The notes beneath the pieces are model-generated. The model made no database searches. It was not told the origin of the DNA and saw nothing but the letters and a program-made list of their open reading frames with translations. A DNA stretch of 64,000 nt from Sipunculus nudus (Eukaryota; Annelida; Sipuncula; Golfingiida; Sipunculidae). Positions 13,961-26,365 of this stretch are shown piece after piece; the stretch's first letter is position 1, and every line of letters begins with the position of its first letter. The stretch is taken from the NCBI GenBank assembly GCA_026874595.1, contig CM049315.1, positions 14,969,664 to 15,033,663 on the forward strand, written 5' to 3'. The position numbers were made by a program, and so were the translations under genes.

Positions 13961-16900
13961 CTAATGGGATGCTCCTTTTATTTTTAAAGTAAGAACCATT
14001 TTTTTTATCTTAAATTGTTATTCAAGTTGAACACATAAAGCTAGCAATATCACAAAAAATGCATTGTGGCATATGTACATGATATCTTTCTGACTTAAAA
14101 ATAAGTTATTCTACTCGACTTTCGTTATTTATTCTCAGCATTAAATATTGTTCACTTCCTTCTCTCTCTGTTAGTGTCTTGCTTTTCGTTTGATTGTTTA
14201 ATACAACTTCCTTGGAAAGTGTATTTTTATCTATAGTCCGAAGGCTTTTTTTTGTATATATTCGTCCTCTTATTCGCTGGCTTGATAAATATATATATTT
14301 TTCGGAGATCTTGAATATTTCATTCTTGCACGCTTCCTTGGTATGTTTTTATTTCATTATCTTCCCGGTCTTTTCTGTCTAAGTTTGTTATTATTTGCTT
14401 CACTTTATTTTTTTTTCCTGTATCCCCTCCATCTCCGACAGATTACTGTCTGTTATCTTCCCGAGGACACGTTTATATTTCAGCTGATATGGGTATCGAA
14501 TGTAATGCTTAAACTGATCACAGGATAGCTTGATGTGCCTCATAATCTGACAGACACTGTACAAAACGATTTGTCAGCCTGTCATGTTGTCAATTTAAAC
14601 AAAATCAATAAGTCTTCAGAAAAAAGTTTAAAATGTTTTCGCTTTTGTTTATTTTTAATTATCCGGTAAGTTATGATACATATGAATAAATAAGTAAAGA
14701 GTATATACACTTCGACCATATGTATATCGTTGTCTACGCGTAACGTATAGTTTTAAAAAATATTTATACATTTAGAAAATAACCACAGCAAATAGTGCAA
14801 ATACGGTGGGATTATACACAAGGCTGGATTTTTTCTTCATTTTTCTTGTAATTTACGGTTTTGAACTGGCATGCCCTTATTGCCATGAAAACAAAAGTGG
14901 CCACTTCAAAGCCGTTACGCGAAATACAACGTAGTTTAAATCAATTCGACTATAAATCTTTGTGTCCTAAGTGCTTTAAATCATTTAAGCTATAAATCAG
15001 TTTAGCCACGTTATAACCTGGAATAAATCTGTCTGTAGTATTCGTTTTTAAGACAAGAACATTAAGAACACGAGGCCAGTTTGTTTCCTTACGTGCTCCA
15101 GTGTCGCCAGACGAACTAATAGTGGTTTAAATCATACGGGACATAAATCAAAAGAACAAAGTGGAGCAGACCGCATAAAGTAACAGAAAACGGCCAGCTT
15201 CTCGTAACTCAAGTACACAAACAATATGGCCCTGTCTGGTCTCTTAGGAAACTTTAATGAACTTGAAAACTGTAATAGCACAGAAGCATCTTGTTTATTG
15301 AATCTATGTCTTAAAATTCAATAATCCATTGAATAAAAGTCGTGTCAAGACAGTACTAAGTAAAAAATATAATTGTTAAACGGTGAATTAACAGCCTGTT
15401 TCGGGATTTTAACTCCTGGGCTCAGTTGAAGTGAGAACAAATGTTACCCATCCGAGATTCAACAGCCCAGATAAATTATGAGCTTTTCATTAAGCTAATA
15501 TTATACCAAAATCATATTCTGCAAACTTAGTGCCGGCAATTAAACCCATTATTCCACCGCTGTATAAGAGTTTTTAGGTCTGATGACGTTACATCCGTAA
15601 ATAGGGGCTTGTCTTCGACCCTGCTTGTTTGTTTGTTTGCTTCTCTGTCTGCTTGTGAGCAAGTTTATACAGGAAACTTCCACGAAATCTTGGAGGGTTG
15701 GAATCAACTAGGGAAGATCCCCGTATATATCGGAGTTGTTTTGTCTTGCTTCTAAGATCGCACAAACTGTTGCCTGTTAAGATAAACTTTGTTTTTTCAT
15801 TGATTTTTCATTGATAAGATTATAAGAAAGTCTTTAATCAAGAGGGATTACATCCGGGCAATCCATCAAACTGTTCACGAACAAGCAAGGATTTTGTAAT
15901 GTTTCTGACAAAGGAAATTCCTAACGTATTAAATCCTGTTTAACCTGACAGCCGTCATTTTCTTTGTGAAGCCGCTCTTACTTTCCGAACCCGTGGACCT
16001 TTTTACAGCGCAACATTTCTATGGAATACGAGCCTGCTCGGGGATGTTATAATCAATCACCGACCCCCCAGTCAGTGCGAGTCCGCTGTCATGAAGCCCC
16101 AAGATTAACAAAGATCATCCTTAGCTGTATGGATTATGTTCATCTTGCACGGTCATTTCGATAATTTACAGGGAGACTTTCCATCCCACGTGACTGTTTT
16201 TTACGTGAAACAGGTATCTCAACTTCAGTGATGCAATTTTATGTTTTCAGTATGCTTTCTTCCTTTCAGAGCTGAATCCGCCTTTCATAGGTTGTTAAGG
16301 ATAAAAAAAATATGGTACGTTTTTCTGTTCTTGAGGTCATTTTCTATGTAGAAAAAAAAACATTATCAAGCAAATAACTGTACGTAGAAGCACTTTCCTG
16401 GGCATTCCTTGTGTCGCCTACTCCCTCAATATTACTCACTTCCGGGTTGCAGTGTTAATATTTACCCAATTATTTCCTCGATCAACCTGAGAGGGCTATT
16501 GTGAGCACGCTGGCGGCGCCTAGAGATTTCAGACCTTCACGAAACGTAATCAACATTTTATAGAAAGTAAATTTATATTGCTAAAAATGTTAAACATCCA
16601 TGGGAAAGACAAACCGATGATATTTAAACAAACTGGTTGTTAGCCATATGTGATCAGTCTGTATGTACTTTGTGGTGCAGCGATGAAAAATGGATGTTTT
16701 TTACACTGATGGTGAAGAGGTAGATTTATATTTACTTGCGGTATACTTAGATTGTGCGGCATATGAACCGCTCAGGAACGCATTCCGGGGAGGAACTAGG
16801 AAAATATTCAAAGGACAATATCAAGGTAAATATCCATTTGCGGAGAGTTTGGTGCCGATTGGACCCGAAAGAACGCTGTTAGGTGATATCACAAACATCA

Positions 16901-18640
16901 GTGAATTAGGGTAATATAAGGAAGCGGCTATGAAAAATAACAAAGGCGGATTACATATTCGATTAAGGCCATATTGAATATTAAAATTGCGATAAAAACG
17001 TTATCAACGATAACAACATGATTTTCAATGTGTGACTGTAACATTCCATTGAATAATCGTTATATTATATATCGGTAATCGAACTGAGGATCGATTAATT
17101 TCAATTACTGCATTTACCTTGATTTTCATGACGTACTAATACCTGAGGACAGCTACAATTAACATTATGTGGTAAGCTATTTAACAAGGAAAGTGACCTG
17201 TTACCCTACATAAGATACTAGGGTAGTTATGGAGGAGAATATTTAAACATTAATTTGTCAAAACTCTTGACACAATATTTTAACGATGTATTTTGAACGA
17301 AACGAGAATTGAATCGACAGGCAGTAATGGATAATCGAGGACCCTTCAAGCTGGTAATTCACAGGTCTAACTCTGAGGACTACAGTACTATGTATTGAGA
17401 TTGCAAGTCGCACACAAAAAAGTAAATTGTTATAGTTATGCATGAACTACAAATACTGGAGCATGCATGAGATGAAGGAATATTCAACTATTATGAGAAT
17501 ATACCTGCGCATACTAAATCCGAATTTGTATGCCCTAATATATCGTTGTTTTATTATTATTTAGTTTTATTAAAACGTAATAATAATAATAATAATAATG
17601 TCAATAATAATAAGCATCGTCGTAAAGAAATTCTGTTAAAAAAATTCAGTGTATGATTCGGCTAAAATGAAATCCAAACTTTACATGCATTTTAGTGATA
17701 TGGAGAATATCACTAAAATGGAGGCGTTTATTCTTTTTTTTTTAAATAGAGAATACCTAAAGAAACTGTGCTAATCATTTTAAATAAAAACCTTACATGA
17801 GTTTAACAATTCATACTTGATCAGTCTGTATGAATGCATTAACATTCGTTCGAAGATCTAATTCAAATTACTCAGTAGTGTAATATAAATTTGTCTTCTT
17901 CCTGAACAGGTAAAAGACTTTATTTTATGTAAAAGTCGGAGGGACAAATGTATCTGAATCTCCGGTAGTAACGTTTCTAAAAGATGAAAATGTCCCATTC
18001 ATCTGTTGAGTGCCACCTATGTCCTCAGAAAGTGTTTTGTTCCCCATCAATTTTCCTGGGCAGAAACCGTCTGACTGGCGCCTTATCGAACCGGCAAACA
18101 TGCATCCTGAATGTACAGAATCTCCGGTTGAATATAATACATATACCGGAAGGGTTTTTTCAAGGGTTATAATAATATAGCGAAGGAGTGTTTTTTCCGG
18201 AGAGTTATAGTTTTAGTAAATGCCAGCTCTCCATCAAAATGAGGAATATCTCCTGTCATTTGTGTCTCATCATTTTCAATTTAGCGACCTGTAGACTTGT
18301 ATCCCCCGCTGCTAAATTGCCTGTCTTGCACCAGAAGCTGCAAATTATTAATGCCAGGGTGACAAGTATTATTTCCTTCCCTAACTTGCCATGACAGGCG
18401 ATTAGGTTTCGTTATATTTGATTCGTACACATTCCCTTTATAAATCTGTACAAAAATGAAATCCTGCCGTGTATTTTCCCAAGGATGATATCCTGTTTTT
18501 CTAACATCCGTCTTGCATCTATATCTCTTACGAAAATTATATTCCATATTTACGCCATTTCCGAAATTTGAAAATTCTTATGTGTTACCAAAATATAAGA
18601 AAGACTACGCCTGTATAAGGAATAACTTCCCTGTGTAAGG
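13960..18640. other. No gene supported; possible regulatory segment at 15.9-16.2 kb
   Basis: AT-rich overall. 15,940-16,200 is GC-richer and contains aacaaagatc (TCF/LEF or Sox type) and cccacgtgac (E-box). A 74-codon frame at 16690-16914 has a fair start context and a donor-like tatcaaggtaaat, but no recognisable domain. A (TAA)n stretch lies at about 17582-17600. Confidence 0.45.
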
Positions 18641-18643
18641 CAT

Positions 18644-19340
18644 TGTTACAGGTGCTCCTTTTTTTTACAACGTGTTGTAATTGCACTTTATGTTTAATCC
18701 GTGCTGGTTGGGCTCTTGTTGTCGTGCTACCTAGGGGCTTTAACGCCTGGTCGAGGTATCGTGATGACCCTGGTATGTAGAGATGCACACAGTGATGTTT
18801 TTCCAGATGATTCCTGTGACGCGTGCTTACCGTGTATAATGTATTATTCTTCGAATGTTCTAGAGGTGGAAAATTCTCGGCTTGGGGTGAAGAGTATATA
18901 AAGGGGCTGTGTTTTAGAGCCGGGAGGAAAGAGCAGAGAAGATTTCCAGCGGACACAGAAGCGTGTGTCAGTTTCTGGAACCTTATCCGATGTGTGCGGC
19001 AATTATAGATTTTCTTCAGAGTTTCTCCTGAATTTGTGCATTTGGACTTCAGTTTACTTTCTGGATTGTTACAAGAGCTTTACACTGGACTGTCAATCTC
19101 CGGGGGTGTAGAACTTATCGTTGTAACGGTGTTGGTTTCCAGGTACTGGGCACATTGTTTATTTTTCTGTGTGATTGTATTGATTTGTTGTTATACCGCT
19201 GTTTTATTGTATAATTGTATTGATTTAGTGTAATGTAATGTTAGGGTTGTTTTAAGAATAAATAAAAGTTATTTGTTATCAAAAAACCACTAACTTCTTT
19301 TTTCATTCCCCTAGACATTTCACGCTGCCTAGTGTTACAG
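18644..19340 (+). other. LTR-like or small transcription unit with TATA box and poly(A) signal
   Basis: A strong TATATAAAGG at 18895-18904 is followed about 355 bp later by AATAAATAAA (19257-19266), with no long frame between. TGTTACAG occurs at both 18644 and 19333. This spacing is typical of an LTR (promoter, R region, poly(A)), but I find no paired LTR, primer-binding site or target duplication. It could instead be a non-coding RNA gene. Confidence 0.28.
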
Positions 19341-19519
19341 AATCTGATTTTTTTATCTCCGTTACAGAATTTGTGTTCATCACTCATACATGATCTGTTT
19401 ATTTTAGGTTCCGTAACAGGCATAAATGTAATTTTATTATAAATTTTATGAGGGGAATTTATTATTTTGGATAGCAAAATTACAATTTATACGTATATTG
19501 TTTTTTTTTTTTCATAGAA

Positions 19520-19715
19520 CGAAGTTATTAAGTTGAAAAGAACAATCTGACAGGAAAATATGGAAAATATACTTCAAGTGGATATAAAAGGTCCATATTT
19601 ATGCAAATTTGTTAAAAGAATTAGGTCATTAAGTTGTAGTGAACAATATGACAGGTACTCGGGGAAAATATACTTCACGTTGATATAAGAGGTCCATATT
19701 TAGAATAAATATAAA
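19520..19715. repeat. Tandem duplication of a roughly 100-bp unit
   Basis: Two diverged copies containing attaagttg, gaacaat(c/a)tgacagg, ggaaaatatacttca and aggtccatattta in the same order. Confidence 0.75.
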
Positions 19716-19719
19716 GCAA

Positions 19720-22030
19720 CCTGCAGCGAAAATTGTTTCTATGGACAAAAGCAATGAACCTAACTATATGATGTCATTGTCATAAAAGTGGTTTACATAT
19801 GAATTTTAAATATGAATAAACCTCCACATCTAAGTAAGACCAGCATCAAAAGATATCTCAGTTTACGAGACAGGGCACGAAATAAACAGAAATGGTCACA
19901 CGATGTGATCAAGGAAGATTTAGATACCTAGAACTTGTCGGATAACCCTGCACAACGTTATGTATTGGGCCATAAAACGGGGCAATAAGATGTCCCTTGA
20001 TAAAGCTCTGGTCAAGTTCACACAAAATAACACTGTTAGTTATTTTTATGTCGCACTCTGGATCTGTTTTATTGCTCTTTTGTTAATCTTTGGGAACATG
20101 TATGAAAATCACGCAGTCAAAATGTTATTAATGGACAATGAATGCATGTCAAAATCGTGATTTTTGTCAAACAATCTTAATAATTCGTGGAAATGAGGTG
20201 AACGCACGGCGTGATCGTTTGTTTGCAAGTCCTACGATAACATGTATTGGAAATAAACCGGAAATGATTGAGACCTTAGAGGTCCTGAGATACGGGCCAT
20301 TATTTGAAAGTTTTAATGAAACTCATCTTGTAGCATATTATATAAGTACATGTCTGAAATTCGACAGCGCACATTCCCTCACATTCTGTACATACTTGGG
20401 CAAAAATCACGGAGAACATTTCAAGATAGCTTCCTGGCGCCATATTTTATTTCTGATGAGTGTGATATTGTGAACCGCACATCCTTTTATGGATTTCACC
20501 TCAGTCGTTTAGACAGTTCTTGGGAAGGTGCACTTGAAATGAGTGTCTAGATCGCTGCAGCCATATTGGACGGCGTGGCTGAATTACGATACGGGGATCC
20601 ATTCACAGGGGGAATGAATGTAACTTGTCCGTAGAGTTCTTGAGATATTATGCGAGAAAGGAATCCCCGATTAAATGCTATATTGCTCACATACCACGAA
20701 TAGCTAGGAATTGCTCATATATTAAAATGAAACTTGTGTTTAGATAAAAATGACACATTTCTTCATTCTTCAGTAAAATATAGTTATAACGTATTGTTAT
20801 AGCTTTACCTGTCTTGGCGAGAAATATCCGGAGCAAAGCGTTTATTCAAATTAACGCCGAAGGCGCATCTAAAATACAACATTGCAATAATAATTTAGGA
20901 TCCGGAATCAGGTCTTATAGGGATGAATCGCATATAGCAGACCATGGAAATTGGCATCAAAGTCGATGTTGTTTTCTGACTCTTATTTTGATTCCGAATT
21001 CCCATAATATTTGAAAACGAACCCAATTCTCTTTATAGAAAACATAGATGTGTCAATTCAAAGAAGATCAAAACCGTTTTTAGTCTATGACAAAGGGCCG
21101 TTTCTGTCAATTTTGAATTTTCTTACGTAATGATAGCCAAAGGGTTGATGCAAAACGTAACATAAAGGGGAAAGGGAATGGCTTTTGGAGAGATTTCAGG
21201 AGAAACCCACTTTTAATGGTTATGTTATCAGAGAGCGACTTCCTGCTTGGCACTGAAACGGGAAGATTATCATAAAATGAAGGCCAGGAGTTTGGTCCTT
21301 TTCGTTGTAGTAATTGCCACTCAAGCAACCAAAGGTCTTCTACGTGTAATTTGTATTAAATATGGATATACAGTTCACCGTTAATACTTTCTAAGCTGAT
21401 ATGTTGATCATGTTTATCCGCCAATGCTCTCACTGCACATAGTTGAATAATTCCCCAGGTTTATCTTAAATTTTCACGTAAAATTGGTAGGTATAATATT
21501 GTCGAATGAATAAGAAGGAAAGGCGACAATAGGTATCAAGTGTCATATCAGGTAATTACACCTAGCCTGTGGCATCCCGGGTTGTCTCCGGCTAACAGTA
21601 CCAAACGATTATCAATTAACCCTACAACAATATACAGGAGCTTCTCACTGCATGTAATCCTCTAATGTCACACAAAGAGAATACACATATATAGCAATGA
21701 TAAACAAGACTAGTATATTAAACTAAAACCGGACAAAAGCACTTAACAGAACTCAGTTTTCGCCGTGTGTTGTCCCCATCGCATTTTTTCCTAAAGTATT
21801 CTAAGATCCAGTATTGTCTTTTTCTTGCACAGCCAAGTCAAACATTTGCTCCAAGGTTCGTTCCAGGAAGTATAAATATGTTTTTCAAGCTATCACCAGC
21901 CAGTGTTTGGCGTATTTACATCCGACATTGGAACACTCATGGTAGCACGTCATATATACGAGTTTCGTGTGGAATACAGCAGCAAGGCAGACTGCAATTT
22001 CAGTGTATCGCGGACGTAAGAATCCGAGTG
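19720..22030. other. No gene seen
   Basis: AT-rich DNA with short unrelated frames only. Confidence 0.55.
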
Positions 22031-22031
22031 A

Positions 22032-22034
<3 letters not shown>

Positions 22035-22079
<45 letters not shown>
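22035..22079. repeat. (TA)n microsatellite
   Basis: About 22 TA dinucleotides. Confidence 0.95.
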
Positions 22080-22082
<3 letters not shown>

Positions 22083-22232
22083 TATAAAAATTGCTAATGT
22101 TTTCGTGGCATATATATATTAATCATGAGGATCGTTATGTGTAAAACGTTAATTCAGATGGGAATAAAATACGTTTGAATTTTATTCTATGAAGCTGTGG
22201 AAATAAACAGCATTATAAGTATGTTTACAAAG

Positions 22233-22350
22233 GATGTCAACTAAGAAGATTCTAGGTCCAACGGTTAAGATTTGTGCCCTGTTAACGAACGGACGGACAG
22301 ACAGACGAAGGACAAAGAGTGTTGCTATAGCTCAGCTGACTTTCAGTAAT
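22233..22350. repeat. Dispersed repeat fragment shared with 36.1 kb and 33.2 kb
   Basis: gatttgtgccctgttaac at 22269-22286 recurs at 36167-36184 within about 55 bp of similarity. The following gaacggacggacagacagac and cagctgactttcag resemble 33,212-33,295. Confidence 0.5.
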
Positions 22351-22894
22351 ACATCTATGACGTTTGTTCAGCTGTTTTTGATTGTTATGCCATAAACAAG
22401 ACACAGAATGTTTAAATAAGAGGATATGTCAAACGGGAAATTTTCATTAGTCAGACAAAGATCTGCTCTTTACAGAATTTAGGGGTACCCACATTTGCTT
22501 ACTATACTAAAGAACAGAAAAAATGGGAGGTGCCCAGACTGCCGTATATTGAGATGAACGCTTATAGACATTGCCCACTAGGACATGTTCGACTGTAGTC
22601 ACAGAATGTGGTGGCAGTAATTCAGTGTAGTCTAAACAGATGATTTTAACTGCACACAGTTTAATCGTGGAATAAGGTGATTTAGAACGTTGCAAGACAC
22701 AAAAAGGTTATAATCAAATCAGGTTATGCGTTATTTTCCCTCAAAGACTTTCATAGCGTTAACACAAACAGTAGCATCAGACATGAGCTTAAACATGACT
22801 TTACTTTTTAGACACGGTTTTTAGTATTGTTATACTAGATAAAATATTTATGAACATCTGCTAAATTCCATTCGGGTTTCGGAGTCTGTGTTAG

Positions 22895-23135
22895 GGCAGT
22901 AGCACCGTAGCTCAGTAGCATTTTAAGCCATGGTGTTTACCAGGCCCGGTGACTCCTGCACCTGCGGGTCCTGGGTTTGTAATCGATTCCATTGCTGGGT
23001 CATACCACCGAGGAACCCTCGTTTGTGAGTTGGTTAAAACGCGGCATCCCATCCCTCTCCGCTCTAACCCCTACACAACAGAAGCCGGTAGTTGCACTTC
23101 ATGTTTTAAAATCGCGCCCAACCTCAAATGATCGC
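22895..23135 (+). mobile_element. tRNA-derived SINE candidate
   Basis: A-box TAGCTCAGTAG at 22908-22918, then accaggcccggtgactcctg and a degenerate B-box-like gggtttgtaatcgattcc. It shares accaggcccggtg, gcgggtcctgggt and ctcgtttgtgag with 7960-8060, so it is a dispersed family. Confidence 0.55.
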
Positions 23136-23159
23136 TGGTTGAATGTTCATGATAACAGG

Positions 23160-23162
<3 letters not shown>

Positions 23163-23237
<75 letters not shown>
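23163..23237. repeat. (TA)n microsatellite
   Basis: About 37 TA dinucleotides, among the longest in the window. Confidence 0.95.
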
Positions 23238-23239
<2 letters not shown>

Positions 23240-23241
<2 letters not shown>

Positions 23242-26200
23242 CAAATATCTTGGGCGGTCCTCATAACATCCTCGGGTCTGTTAACATTACAGATTCACAA
23301 TAATATAAATTAGATCACTCTGATTTTGCATATTATGAATTTATCCTGAGCATGAAAAAGGCAGCGCTAGTGGAACGAGGTCACACTGTAGTTCACTTGT
23401 GAGTAAACAGATCCGAAAGAATATATTAGAATATATCACCTATCCTAACTCTTCAGTCTACTCACTATTAATATATTTATTAATTTACTGTGCCATTTTG
23501 TAGATTTATTAATAGTTTGATACATATTTCGGGCATTTCATGTTGTACACCACCACTCTGAAAGCAGTACGAGGCTCATATTGTTTTTGGTTGAGGGGAA
23601 ATCTCACCTGTTGACCTGATCCACGGGATCATCCTTGTTTTGTGCCAGACACGGTATATCTGTGAGGACTCTCCGTGCCATCTGGCTATCGGATGTGACA
23701 TTCAAAATCATAACAGGATACTTTTTGTACAAAATATATTGTTTCGGATGGTGCTTGCAGGCCGCCTGGACTTATAAATTTAATGAGTTGGTAATGAGCT
23801 AATGTTCAATTCATTGAAAACATTAAGTCTGTCGAAGTATTGTAAGAGATCTTGTCAACCATTTGAAAATTGCGATAAATTATATTACAGTTTTGAAGAC
23901 CATAGTAACAGTAAAAGCAAGAGAACTTGTTCATTTTGTTGACTTCTGAGAATAAAAAAAAAAACATATTTGATTAAGAACAGAATGTACACAGTGTTGA
24001 CCATAGGAGTAATAAAGCTTCAGGAATTCAAATCAAAATACCAGTTGATATTTTTAAAAGTTTGATGTTATTTGTTGGAAGGAAATGTGAAAAAAAAGAG
24101 GCCGACGATAGGGAATGACACTTTTTTTTGGCTCAGAACGTTTGCTTGATGACAGCAACACAGAGAAAACATGTTATCTGATATCACCATATGAATAGAT
24201 TGCTCATAATGTTACTTGCTTCAACGTACGAATAATGAAAAAAAATCATATATACAGATTTATAATAAGAAATTATGTGAAATGTCCATTGAATTACACA
24301 AACCCAAATCTAAAGTCCAAGCACTCGTCTGAGCAAAGAATCCCAGCGTCTGTTGGCCTGTAACCCTACATACTAAAAGAAAAAATATTATGCAAATGCA
24401 GGAACTAGAAATATAAAATTACCAAAGTACAAAAGCATGTTATCAATAACCTATCAAGACCTTACAAGCGGATTCGAATTAAAATGTAAACTTATCACTC
24501 CCAATCCCAGTAGTGTCAAATAGATATAAAGTGGGCACTAGTTATTTCCTACCTTCCCGTTAGATGTCGCTATACATAACAGTTGAAAACATGTAAACTT
24601 TTGTCTTCCGCATATCTTTAATAACCGTTTGAATGAACGATGGTCTTGAGTGACTTGTTGTTCCTGATCTTTCAACTGTCATGTTTTTGTGGGATATTGT
24701 TTGCATATAGCCTATCAGTTTTTTTTATAATTTCCTTTCCAAATTGTTTATTTAGAATATGATATTATCTATCTTTTTTAGTGGCTGAGGATGCCCCCCC
24801 CCCCCCCCTCTAACTTTCTGGTTGGAGAAGCTTTAACTATACTTTCCCTCTTTCTTTTAACATAAAACTTGTTGTGAAAACCTCACTGTAAGTAATCAGT
24901 AGCGCCACTGTGTGTCAAATTGGAGAATAATGGTCATCTGTGCTCAACCGACAGATATAGCTTCTCACCAAATATATCTTTTTAATTCAGCTGAGCAAGA
25001 CTGTTCAGGATTCGTATTCTCTAGACAAATTAGATCTGTCTATGAAGATCAGATCAAGGATAAATCCCATGCACACATTCGTGCGCACAACACGCTTATA
25101 GGCCGAAATCGAGCATATTCACCGGATAAGCGTAAATTACAAACATTAAGTAAATGGAGGAAATATAAAGTATGCTTCGACAACAACCTTTCCAAATATA
25201 ACGAACAAAAGGTATTTGCCGTGAAACATATTATATATATTGATAAACCGGTGTATCTATTTTGCGGTTTAATATCCGTGACTCGGTATTGTACATATAA
25301 ACAGAAACTGATACAAGTGCCTGCCAGGATAGTTTACGTGATATAACTGTTTCCAGAATTGCTGAAGATGTAAATACACGGTGATAGTGCAGCGACACTT
25401 TTTGTCTTTTCAGCTTTATGCAAAAGGACTATCTGCATGATTTCGGTGATAAACCATTATTGCATGCTGACATAAGACATCGGTGGCAAGGGATCGAGAG
25501 TCACATGTCGTTTACATTTACTGATCATACAAATGAGGCGGTGACAGGGTCAAATGTCAGGTCAAAAATGCTTCAGTGCGGCACTGCCAGCAGGTATTTA
25601 TCATTGTGCACAATTGACCTTATCCCTGCGCGGAGGTTGCACAGTGTCTTTCCCTGAACGGAACCAGGGGGCGCTCAGCTATCAGCAACAAGCGGCAGCC
25701 GCAACACGCCACATTATACAACCCGTAGAACTAATAATTTATCTCGCGTTTTGCCGAGTGCCTGGTTTCTTAACCTCCCTTTTATCAGGATTTTCTAAGT
25801 AACGTACTCATGAACAACTACCTCGGGGAATTATTTCTCTATAAAGTGAAAACACTGAGTGGCACTTCTTATCTTTCATCGTAAACATGCTGGTACTATT
25901 TTATAATTAGTGCGGACAATGTCTCCCTAAAATGAAGCCAGTTTAACCAAAAAGTTAAATAACCGAATTAATTTATTAGACAAATATATGTTTTAAGGCA
26001 AGGTAAAACAATACTTTTGATGAAAAACGGTTTACTTTTATAAGGTCAGAGAGGAGAGTACAATAAGAGAAAAAAAAGAGCTCCTTAAAAAAAACATGCA
26101 AACACCCGAATGCTTGAAAGCAACAAGCTACCTTAGCCGCAGGTTTTGATGACGTTATACCAGGCGTCATTCGTTTTTCTTGAGATGGATTCAGGTCAGG
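23240..26200. other. No gene supported
   Basis: Contains the longest open frame in the window (24912-25346, 144 codons) but with no recognisable domain, and that length is expected by chance here. A C homopolymer lies at about 24796-24808. Confidence 0.5.
25661..25678 (+). promoter_or_regulatory. Isolated CTCF-like motif in a GC-richer segment
   Basis: gaaccagggggcgctcag shares the core and 3' half of the CTCF site. It lies in 25,420-25,760, which is GC-richer than its flanks and also holds agggtca...aggtca. Confidence 0.3.
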
Positions 26201-26204
26201 TGGC

Positions 26205-26360
26205 TAGAGTGGAACCTGTCTTAAATCTAATTAGACCACCTCTCTATTAACACCACCCTTACGTGAACCAAAGGAATTCACATTAGTTATAAATGACCTA
26301 ATAAGACCTGTGAATTAGGACCACTTTTCCATGGGTGGCCTTATTATACAGGATTCCCTG
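26205..26360. mobile_element. Short pogo/Tigger-like MITE candidate
   Basis: Left side gtggaacctgtcttaaat...gaccacc and right side (reverse) ggaatcctgtataataagg...ccacc are imperfect inverted ends. The inner accacctctctattaacacc style is common in such elements. No transposase. Confidence 0.4.
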
Positions 26361-26365
26361 TTTTC

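Noticed and set aside
16170..16182. NF-kB-like gggagactttcc
   Set aside because: Two bases too long for the kB consensus, so not reported as a site.
16690..16914. 74-codon frame starting MDVFYTDGEEVDLY with fair start context
   Set aside because: No domain recognised; the internal donor-like site has no partner exon. Left as uncertain.
24912..25346. 144-codon plus-strand frame, the longest in the window
   Set aside because: No recognisable domain or splice-supported neighbours. At this AT content, one frame of this length in 128 kb of double-strand sequence is about what chance predicts.
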